The notes under the pieces were generated by a model. The model was not told the DNA's origin, searched no databases, and worked only from the letters and a program-made list of their open reading frames with translations. This document shows, piece by piece, positions 43,100-52,445 of a stretch of DNA of 64,000 bases; position 1 is the first letter of the stretch, and every line of letters starts with the position of its first letter. The stretch is from contig BCHX01000003.1 in assembly GCA_001599755.1 (NCBI GenBank), forward strand, positions 806,001 to 870,000, written 5' to 3'. The translations under genes were made by a program, and so were the position numbers. Origin of the DNA: Gliomastix tumulicola (taxonomy: Eukaryota > Ascomycota > Sordariomycetes > Hypocreales > Bionectriaceae).

Positions 43100-45785
43100 A
43101 TGGGGTTCAAGCGTCTTTTCCTTCTAGCGCCGGCGCTCTTCTCATCAGCCGCCGCGCAATTCGGAGAATGGAAGGATGGCAAGGTTAATACTTCGGTTTG
43201 TTCCTGGGGTCTTCCAAGAGGTTAGTTGTGCTACCAGGGCTTATTTCTTCCCATTCCTCTTACCAAGTTCCCAGAGTTAACAGTCAAATTTCAGCGGCCC
43301 TGATCCGAGATACCGTCTATATCGATGGCGGACGATTGTACTGGTCGCCCGGGATGGACGACGGACAGCACGGCGCACCCGAGGCAGAGAGTATGTCCAT
43401 CTACAGTTACCCCGAAATTTTTAAGCCGGTTGTATCTTGCAATATCAAACACAGCTTACACTAACTCTGTTCTACGCCCAGCTTTCATTGAGAGATTGGT
43501 CTGGTCCCTCAACATGAGCAATCCGATCGATGAGAACACAAACGTGACTACTCTGCTCTTTGAGAAACCCCTCAAGAAGCCCAGCAACGGGCTCGGGGCA
43601 AACTTCCAGGATGGAGCAATGCTCGCAAACGACGACCAGTTCTTCCTATACGGCGGAGTCTTTCAGTCCTCTGATGCCGAGTATCAAACTCCCGATAGCG
43701 ATGAAGTCCTCAGCAATCAACTCTTCGTCTACGGCGCGGAGAGAACCTGGACGGCAGATTGGAAAGAGTGGAGGCTGAGCGACAAGACGGACCGTTACAT
43801 TACATACGGCGGTGCTGCCAATGCCCCCTCAGAGAACAAGGCATGGTACTTCAGTGGCATGACTTCCCCAACTCATGGCGAAATCAATCTCAACTGGAAC
43901 CCTGATGGAAAGACGTTCGCTCAGAACGTGTCCAATTACCTCGTCGAAGTGGATATGGCAGAGCAAGGCGCCGGAGTATGGACCAACAGCACCCTGCCCA
44001 GTAAGATCAAGGGCAGAGCCAATCCAGAGATGGTTTGGGTTCCTGTTGGGGACCAAGGAATACTCGTTGTGCTCGGGGGTGTCGTCTACCCCCACTGGAC
44101 GACACGTAGTACCCAGTCTGAGAATCCAGAACGAAGTGTGAGTACTACTTCAGCTCCACATAGCGAGTCCGAGACTGACCAAGATATTCAGAGGAGAGAG
44201 AGTCCTACCTTCATGAAAGAGATAGATATATACGACATTGCCGGCGGCAAGTGGTACAAACAAAACTCAACCAACGCTCCTGGTACACGTACCAGAGGAT
44301 GTGCCGTGTTGGCCACAGCCTCAGACTACTCCAGCTTCAACATATACTACTACGGTGGTTTCGACGGCATCAGCCGAACAGATCCATTTAATGACGACGT
44401 TTGGGTTCTCTCTTTGCCCTCTTTCACTTGGACGCGGCTCAACAACGGCACGGAGGCCCACGGTAGAGCCGGGCATCAATGCTTCACACCATATGCCGAT
44501 CAGATGATGGCAGTTGGCGGCTATAGATCGCAGGCGGGAACCAGTATCGACTGCCTTAATCGTGGCCCTTTCGTCTTCTTCAACATGTCCAGCGGGGAGT
44601 GGATGGATTCCTACCATCCCAATGAGTACGCCGACTACGGCGTACCAGACAAGGTTGTCAGTGTCATCGGAGGTGACTCGGCTGGTGGTGCCACACTCAC
44701 CACCCCCTCTCCGGGCTGGACCGAAGACGATCTCGGAGATGTGTTTGCCAAGACCTACGACATGGATAAAATCAAGCCTTGGACCCCATTCGCAGCAGTT
44801 GAGTCCCCAACAGGTCAGCCAGACCCCCCAAGGGACGACTCGGGTGATAACGGCGGTGGTGGTGGCGGTCTCCCATCATGGGTTGCTCCAGTGCTCGGCG
44901 TTGTTCTAGGTCTCATGGTCCTTACTGGAGCGCTCGTCGTCTTCTTCGTCTGGCGCAAGCGGAGAATCTTCCGAAACAACCCCAACGCTGGGAGCAGTGA
45001 CGCCAGCACCGAGGATACGGGCAACCGTATCATCCAGTGGATCAAGGGACAGCCTGCTCAGCAGCCTGTAGAGAAGGCACCTACAGTGACGACCTCCGAA
45101 GAGACGCCTGCGAGCCCTGAGACGAGGTCTGTGAGCGCTCTCAAGTCAGATGCCTATCCATCTCCGCCACCTGAAGGAATTTTCCACGAAACGGCTGGTA
45201 ACCCAGTTGCTGAATTGCCTGGTGAGTTCTATCCCTGAATATTATGCACGTCTTGATGTTTGCTCTCTTCTGACCAATTGTGCTCTTTTGTTTGCAGACA
45301 ACTCACTGGCCGAGCTGTCTGATACGCACTCAGATGACTACATCCGGCACTCCTACTTTGCCCAACACGGCAGATCCATGTCTCCGTCACACCCTGGAGG
45401 CGGCCTGGAGGCCAACAGCACTGTATCGGGGTCTTCTGGCGCCGCTGCCGCAGCTGCCGCAGAGCAGGCTGAGTCTCCAGTGGCGCCAAACCATGGCCCT
45501 TATCGCGCCTCAGACCCCAGCCACATGCGCTCGCTCTCTGAGACCCTTGCTGGCCCCATGGCCCTCACCTACGCAGAGGGCCAGAGCTCAGAGCAGGGAG
45601 AATCGAGCAGGCCAGAGCTAGCGACGAGACGCCAGAGTGATCAGATCTCCGAGCCTCCCGTTTCGCCTCCGACTTCGGGGGACTTCCCCGGGGAGGACTA
45701 CCTGACGGCCAGGTCCGGTGTTGTGAGCCCCGTGATGAGGAAGAGCGTGTTCCATGAGAGTGAGGAGGACATGGAGAAGAAGTAA
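43100..45785 (+). CDS. Secreted/plasma-membrane kelch-repeat protein with one transmembrane segment
   Basis: Five exons, 43100-43220, 43295-43390, 43482-44137, 44192-45221 and 45298-45785, give 796 residues. Residues 1-19 are a signal peptide (MGFKRLFLLAPALFSSAAA). The ectodomain contains kelch-type blades (VYIDGGRLYW, DQFFLYGGVF, NIYYYGGFDG, FTWTRLNNG, DQMMAVGGYR), predicted to form a beta-propeller, with many N-x-S/T sites. A Gly-rich linker leads to a single transmembrane helix near 520-545 (PSWVAPVLGVVLGLMVLTGA) with a basic stop-transfer WRKRR, then a 250-residue Ser/Pro/Glu cytoplasmic tail. This architecture suggests a surface sensor or organiser; the ligand is unknown. The third intron is 54 bases, in frame and stop-free, so an isoform retaining it would be 18 residues longer. 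Confidence 0.86.
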
Positions 45786-46131
45786 GGAGTTCCGCAGCGT
45801 CTTGACACAGCGCTACAGTTTGGCTTGATCTTTCATGCTGTGAGGGTAATGGGCGTTTTGATTCATGCATATTTGCAATACCAAGAACAGCCGACTCTGG
45901 GTATTGTACACGACTAACGATACCTGAATGGCTCTATGCACACACGGCATGGATATGGATGAATGGATGGATATGGGATAATGGCTCTCCTGTTTCGATA
46001 GTGGACTTTTTTTTTTCTTCTTCTTTAATCTGATTTGTATTTCTCAAGCAGCATAGCAGCGCAATAGCAGGTCATATCACGAGTTGACGAAAACGATGGA
46101 GGATGCACAGTAGTTTTTCAATTTTAATATC
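45786..46131. other. Convergent intergenic kelch gene / HGH1
   Basis: Shared 3' region with a T tract near 46008-46017. Confidence 0.55.
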
Positions 46132-47406
46132 CTATACCTCCACTAACTGGTCGTCGTCGTCCTCGGTGATCTCTGTCACACGAGGCACTTCCCCTGTCGC
46201 CGCTTCATCATCCACCTCATCCCTCATCAGCACCTGCACCAATCTATCACACGCCTCCTTGACATCCTCGTCATCCACCCTTGCGTGCGTCTCCCGGACG
46301 ATCGGGTAGACCTTGACAGCTCTCATGAGATCCCTCCCTTCCCTCGTACTCGTCAGCAGCATCAGCGTCTCGACATGTGTCTGTATGATGGTCTTGTCCT
46401 CGTCTCTCTTCTTGTCCGGCGGCAGCAGCTGCAGGTCAGGCAGCATATCCAGCATCTCATCCTCGTCGTACTCCTCGCTTCCCATGATAGGCAGCAGCAC
46501 GTAGGGCAGGATGTTGATCTTGTCCTCAGCGAGGAAGTCTGGGTGGGAGGAGACCTCGAAGGCGACGTTCTTGATGGTGCTCGCGACGCCCTTGCGCCGG
46601 ATGGCCGACTTGTGCTCGGTGAAGACCTTGAGCTTCGTCACAGGCACGACCTTGTCGTAGGGCTGGGCCGCGAGGAGGAAGTGGCGGACGTCGGCGTGCT
46701 TGGCCAGGTCGGCGAAGACGTAGGACAGGTAGTCGAAGTCGGCCTTCTTGTTGTACGTGTTGTCCTGGCCCTTGACGAAGAGGTCCAGCAGCTGGTTCAG
46801 GACGCTGTCGTCGGAACCGAGGGCGTCGGGAGCGGACTGTTTCCTCTGGAGGATGCTCTTGAAGCCGTCCGATTTGGCGAGATTGGCGAGGAGCATCGCC
46901 ATGAGGTTGGCGTTTGGTTCTTCGGGATCCTTGCGACGCGGCTTAGCCTCTAGTCTCCCTTTCTTTGCGTTGTATCAAAACTTACGACAATGTTTGTAAA
47001 CAGAGCGTCTAGGAACCTGTCGTCCGTGGCAACGCTCTCCAGGACCTGTTGGTCCCCCGTCAGGTTGATGAGGATCGTCAAGGCATGCTCGGCGATCTTT
47101 GGATGGTCTCGTATCAGAAATTTCAGATGCTTGATGGGTGTGAGGTCCTCAGTCTTGAAGATGTTTGGCTGAGCTGCCGAGTACGGCACCAGGTTCTCAA
47201 TGGCGACGGCACGGATCTGAGGATTGGGATTTGCGATGAACCCGACGAGCTAAAGAGATGCGACTCTGATGGTCAGTTAACTGATTCTCTTTCCAACCAG
47301 ACACATCCCCCTTTCCGCTGTCCAATCCAGGCTGTCCAAACACAAGAGGGACGAAGGTATAGGGTATGAATCTGAGCTCACATACCTCTTCGAGTTCGGT
47401 AGGCAT
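46132..47406 (-). CDS. HGH1: HGH1, eEF2 chaperone adaptor (DUF383/DUF384)
   Basis: Armadillo-like protein that recruits Hsp90 co-chaperones and TRiC to fold translation elongation factor 2 (known for yeast Hgh1). Exons 47386-47406 (seven codons), 46986-47249 and 46132-46929 join in phase 0 to 360 residues. The DUF383 part holds IRAVAIENLVPYSA, ALTILINLTGDQ and PNANLMAMLLANLAK; the DUF384 end holds KNVAFEVSSHPDFL, ILPYVLLPIMG, LPDLQLLPPDKKRDED and HVETLMLLTSTREGRDLMR, all diagnostic. The acidic tail is short. It diverges from bystin/ENP1 across a 621-base promoter, so two ribosome/translation genes share one regulatory region. Confidence 0.94.
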
Positions 47407-48027
47407 TTTGTTGTCTGGTTGAGCCGGTCAGGCCTTTGACTGTTATCGTATCATGTATCAGAGCCCTCTTTCTGGGAAGTCGAGATAGAATGCTCGTGTG
47501 AGATTCTGTCTTTCACTGAAAGATTCTAGAAGATGATGGAGGGGAGGATTTCTTTGGTGGGGTCGTGACCTCATCTTTAAGGTTTTGGTACTTCACTTTG
47601 TGCGTAAATTCGTATTGGCGACCAAGTACCTACTTCTCTCTACTGTAAGACGCCCTTGTTTGTAAGGCAAGTCCTCAGTACAACCACATCGCAGCTGGAT
47701 CCCAGACTCTGTTCCAACGCCCTGATTGTGTCCCCAAACTAGCAGACTTTCTATGTAGTACAAATCTGCCATCCTGGACAGATTTTCAGGCCGTCAAGGT
47801 TCTTCGCCAGGGACTTGATCGGTCGACACAGCCAGGGATTCGAGTTGGAGCTAATCTAAATCCGGAAAGAGGGGTGGTAGATCGATAAAAATCGATAAGA
47901 CACAAATTTTTGAATTTTGGGTGCTAATCGCCCAGCTAGCAGTAAAAAAAATAAAAATTCCCAAGCACCGCCACCAGCACAACATCTGCTCGCCGTCCAC
48001 CAATAGCTACACCGAGCACGAGACACA
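47407..48027. promoter_or_regulatory. Bidirectional promoter HGH1 / ENP1
   Basis: 621 bases between divergent starts of a translation-factor chaperone and a ribosome assembly factor. A-rich tract just upstream of ENP1 (about 47944-47956). No specific motif assigned. Confidence 0.55.
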
Positions 48028-49571
48028 ATGCCCAAGGCCACGACACCTACAGCCGCTCGCCAGGGCAGACGGCACAACCCTCTCGAGGAGGATGTGGTTG
48101 CGACAGGAATTCTGCGGACGAAGCCCGGCAAGAGGAAGTCCAACAACCAGGATGCTGGCGAGGGCGACCAGGAGCACTACGTCGATGCGAAGGCGTCCAG
48201 GAATATCTTGCGAATCGGCCGGGAGCTGGCAGACGAGGACGAGTCGGTGAGGAACATTGCGAAAAAACAGCAGCAGCCTGCGCCAGACACGTTTGGTTAC
48301 GATTCCCGATTTGACGACGAGGATGAGGGCGGGGACCAGGTGTATGGCGACGACGACGAGGCTTGGGGAGATGACGATGAGGTCGTGGAGGAGATTGAAG
48401 TAGACCCGAATGATCTGGAGACGTACAGGAAATTCATGCGTGACGAGGAGGCTGATGAGCTGCTGAAACATGGTTGGGATCGCAAGCCGTCTGGCGAGGG
48501 TGAAGAGGAGGGGGAGACAGTGAACTTGGCCGACCTGATTCTGGAGAAGATTGCTGCCCACGAGGCAGGTCAGACAAGGCAGGCCGCTGCTGTACCTGAC
48601 GACGATTACGAGCTTCCTCCCAAGGTGATTGACGTCTACACAAAGTAAGCAATGCCTCGCTGAATCGGTTGCTGGGATGAACCTGATCTAACCTTCTATT
48701 CTCCAGAATTGGACAGATCCTCTCCAGATACAAGTCCGGACCCCTGCCGAAGCCCTTCAAGATCCTCCCCACGATCCCGCACTGGGAGGATATCCTCCAA
48801 GTCACCGAGCCCGAGAAGTGGTCACCAAATGCCTGCTACCAAGCCACGAGGATCTTCGTCTCCAGCAAGCCCTTCGTCGTGCAGCGGTTCCTCGAGATGG
48901 TTATCCTCGAGCGGGTCCGCGAGGACATCTACGAGAACAAGAAGCTCAACGTTCACCTTTTCAACTCGCTCAAGAAGGGGCTGTACAAACCCTCGGCATT
49001 CTTCAAGGGCTTCCTCTTCCCGCTCGTGGGCAGCGGCACCTGCACACTGAGGGAGGCGCACATCGTCTCTGCCGTGCTGGCGAGAATTTCCATCCCGGTC
49101 CTGCATTCTGCTGCTGCGCTCAAGGGACTCTGCGATATCGCGGCTCAGGAGGCTTCTCACGGCACCGAGGGTGGCGGCGCGACCAACATCTTCATCAAGA
49201 CGCTGCTGGAGAAGAAGTATGCCCTGCCGTACCAGGTCATCGATGCGCTTGTCTTCCACTTCCTGCGTTTCCGCAGCGTTGACCCGGCGTCAGTTCAGTC
49301 TGGTGATGCTATGACGGGCATCAAGGAGGGAGATGTCAAGGTCAAGCTGCCCGTCATTTGGCACCAGAGTCTGCTCTCGTTCGCGCAGAGGTACAAGGGC
49401 GACATCACGGAGGATCAGCGCGAGGCTCTGCTCGACCTCCTGCTTAGCCACGGACACTCCGCGATCGGGCCTGAGGTTCGCAGGGAGTTGCTCGCCGGGA
49501 GAGGGCGGGGGGTTCCCCTGGAACCTTCGGGTGCGGCACTGGATGGAGACGATACCATGGATATGGACTAA
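48028..49571 (+). CDS. ENP1: Bystin/ENP1, 40S ribosomal subunit assembly factor
   Basis: A nucleolar and cytoplasmic pre-40S assembly factor needed for 18S rRNA maturation. Exons 48028-48644 and 48707-49571 (62-base intron, GTAAGC...CTCCAG) give 493 residues. The N-terminal 200 residues are basic then acidic (NPLEEDVVATGILRTKPGKR; repeated DDDE). The bystin domain fills the C-terminal half with its signatures LPKPFKILPTIPHWEDIL, WSPNACYQATRIFVS, FNSLKKGLYKPSAFFKGFLF, LREAHIVSAVLARISIPVLH, FIKTLLEKKYALPYQVIDAL and KLPVIWHQSLLSFAQRYK. The start has a clean upstream region. Confidence 0.96.
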
Positions 49572-50130
49572 ATGGGATGGTATATCAGGCGTTCTCGGCG
49601 TTTGTCAGCGACTTGGATGGAATTTGGTGATTGAAATGATACGGGCTTGCAACGCCACGACTATGACCGGATGATAGAATTTCGCAGTTTAAAATCTAGG
49701 ACATTTGACCACCTAGGTACTAGTACCTAAAGCGCCTGTCTACCACTTAACCAGTGTTGCTTATCTTTGCATAAGGAAGTACGACCCCGGACAGCAAGAC
49801 ATTACCTGCCTTATGAGACTGAGAGATTCTGCATTCAAGGCAGTTACGCGGCGAAACTGAAGGTGCGAGCCGCTGTCTCCGTCTTCTACTAGGTCTCCCT
49901 CAAGAGTGAAGATCCGCGCCGCAGAGACCTTGACCTCCTCTGAAATTTTGCTCCCTCATGGCCTTCTTAGCCCTTTGGGCTCCGAACCTCCTAAGTCACC
50001 ATCTGTCCTCGTCATCGGATGGATGCCCCTTTTCAGCAACGCCTCACAAAGCATGCGCTTTAGACCAAAGACCCTGAGCCAGAGCTACCCGAGCCCCGAA
50101 CCTGAACGGTCGTGCTGCCCAATAGTACCA
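49572..50130. other. Intergenic ENP1 / UAG-interrupted gene
   Basis: Presumed ENP1 3' region and promoter of the next gene. A frame at 49906 runs in phase into the next gene's exon 1, so a longer N-terminus cannot be excluded, but it has no ATG before 50023. Confidence 0.5.
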
Positions 50131-52124
50131 ATGTCGGAGCCGGACTCGTGGTTATCGCGACCCCTCCAGCCTGGCCCTCAGGGCGTGTCCCCCGACGTCG
50201 TGTAGGCGCCCCCGAAACCCCCTGCTTTGTCTGCGTGACGAGGTCTGGTTGAAGGTGACAATTCAAGGTGTACCGCTGACATGACACGCCAAACAGCTAT
50301 ACCGACCTCGCGTCTCACCCGCTATGCGGACTCATCTTCCCTCCCTTCCAGAACCCCCCTTCTCCTCTTCTTGTGACGAGTGCCCTGGCTTCTCCAGCAC
50401 TCCCCGCACCGCCGCCGACGTCAATAAAGGCGCCAGCACCTCCATTGATACCGATAGTAGTACCGATACCAGCATCCATAGTGGCGCCAGCACTTTCGCA
50501 GGTCTCGCCGTTGCTACCGCCTGCCGTCCAGCTGATGATGCCTGCGCTGGGCCACCCAAGGTCTAGCCAATCGCTCAGTAGCAACCCCGTCGTGCGACCT
50601 CCCCTCATCGCCTCAGCCTCATCGCCCCAAGAGACGCGACCTTATGGCTTTGACCCTCCACGCGCCCCTCGGGAAGGTTTCGAGTAGGTCTGGTTCCCGG
50701 AGGGGTACTGGGCCGAGCGGTTGACGTTGATGAACATTCCGCGCAAGAGTAACGCGAGCAGCCGCTTCTGGAAGTGGCGTGCTAGGTCTACCAAGTCGGC
50801 AAGCGAGTCAGAGATACGTGAGATCTCGTCATCGACCCCTTCATCAGCATACGGCATCATTACGCCCTCGCCATCGACGCCCATGAGCCCGTATCTGACT
50901 GAGTCGGCGCATGTGCTCTCACTGCAAAATCCGGAGGCCTGCAGCCCAACGAGCCGGCTGAGCGAGTTTCAGCTGACGTCGCCGAAATCGAGTTTGGAGG
51001 AGGAGGAGGAGGAAGATGTGAAGTACAGAACGATGCCTAGCGAGAGTGCTGCAAGCGGGCCTGTTGTGCTGGGAGTGGCAAGCCGCTCGACAACTGTGAA
51101 AGGCCTGTATCGCAAGACTGTGAGGGGGATTGAATCGAGAGTAAGGTCCCGGGTTCAAGCCCGGAAGGAGGTGAGCATCACCATTCATCATATATACTCA
51201 CTAGCCGAAGATGATTTCCAGGACACGGTCACTGATCCAAATGTCACAGCGACGACTTATTGAGACCATAGCGGAGGAGTTGCAGCTTTCGCCTCACAGT
51301 TCCAGCGTCATCGACGGAGCTCGACGTTACTTGGTCACGCAGCAGGGACTCGGCCCAACCACCTTGCTCAAGGATGAGAGCGGCCCAATCAAGTTCTCAC
51401 GCAAGATATTCGGGAAAGCGCCGTGGCATCGCAAAGACTCGGACGATTCGATGAGTACTGTGGCAAGCTCTGTCAGGGACCTGCTCAAGAGTGGCACGCC
51501 ACCGGGTACTCCTCATTCAGAGAAAACGCTGAATTGTGCGTGCCCTCGTCAACGGCCCCTGCGCGTACCGCATTGGAAGACTAACCACGAAGAGCAGTGA
51601 GCGTCAAGTCAATCAACAGTCAGTTTCCAGGAGGGGTAAGTAAACAATGCATCGGATCCTTGGACTACTAGTAGAGAGGATAGAGCAAGCAGAAGCTTAC
51701 TCATCTCTCTTCACTGCAGGAAGCTACCCGCGTACCAACACCACCCCTAGACGAGGACACGGCGGATGGCAGGCCTCGGGGCTTCTTCACAAACACGACA
51801 CCACCAGCTGTCGATGGCAACAAGTCGCTCGCGTCACGAACGCCCAGTCTGAGCCACATCCGGATTGACGTGCACCGGAGGAGTCTGGCCAAGAAGCCTT
51901 GCGAGTGGTGGGAGAGACTGCCGAAACATGCCATTCGCCGAGTACCGCCGCCGCCGCCGAGTGCTTTTGAATTCGACATCCCGGAACATCTTCCAAGCAG
52001 TCCGCTGTGCCCTGCTAGCCCAATGTTCACCGGAGTCGGAGCTTCCGTGTGTGTGTACCATGGGAGGAGGCGGCTGAGGTCGGGGAGAGGGGCTGCAGCA
52101 GAGGATCTTGACGAGCTGGAGTGA
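50131..52124 (+). CDS. Fungal protein of unknown function, intact except for one in-frame UAG at 50685-50687
   Basis: Five exons, 50131-50201, 50297-51140, 51205-51535, 51598-51635 and 51720-52124, sum to exactly 563 codons including the terminal stop. Introns have good sites (GTAGGC with CTGAC branch, GTAAGG...CTAG, GTGCGT with CTAAC, GTAAGT...GCAG). The only interruption is TAG at codon 154. It reads PREGFE-stop-VWFPEGYWAER, and both sides fit one protein. Trp is the likely ancestral residue (TGG), since related fungal proteins, as I recall them, carry E-W-VWFP-x-GYWAER. Downstream are Ser-rich regions, an acidic run (EEEEEED), APWHRKDSDD, LLKSGTPPGTP, KKPCEWWERLPKHAIRRVPP and a Ser/Arg C-terminus. 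The UAG lies in a hairpin loop (see the hairpin entry). It could be an edited gene, a young pseudogene, or a gene with an extra intron ending at that TAG. No function is known to me. Confidence 0.68.
50665..50705 (+). promoter_or_regulatory. Coding-region RNA hairpin presenting the UAG in its loop
   Basis: The 5' arm CCCCTCGGGAA (50665-50675) pairs with TTCCCG (50694-50699) and AGGGG (50701-50705), leaving G50700 as a single bulge: 11 base pairs, seven of them G-C. The 18-base loop (50676-50693) contains UAG, with its A at 50686 preceded by U. This matches the preferred context of fungal A-to-I mRNA editing (U at -1, adenosine in a hairpin loop). Pairing is read from the sequence; function is inferred. 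Confidence 0.6.
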
Positions 52125-52445
52125 TTACTCATTCGTTTGATGGAAGTGTGCGGAGTAGTAGTTCTAGAAGGATGGAGATTGAATGACAATAATACTCCGT
52201 AAAGATGGTATTTAAATATGGAGCGTCACTTAAACTTTTGGGCGCGTTTTGGCCGTTGAAGACGCGTTGGATCTTGAAATTCGGACCCACTCATTGTTCA
52301 ATTCGATTCACCTAATCGCACCTCGACCTCGAAGTTCCTCCCTCCCGCATCTCAATTCATTGGCACAAAACTCGAATACCACAACCCTACGACCTCTCGA
52401 ACCGAACGGCCAAGTCAAGGAAGAAAGGATATAGGGCGGATCTTC
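52125..52445. other. Intergenic, UAG gene / ORC4
   Basis: Short 3' region plus ORC4 promoter; nothing else seen. Confidence 0.55.

Noticed and set aside
51149..51164. A T-arm-like sequence CCGGGTTCAAGCCCGG suggesting a tRNA
   Set aside because: No acceptor stem, D-arm or A-box fits around it; it lies within an intron of a protein-coding gene.
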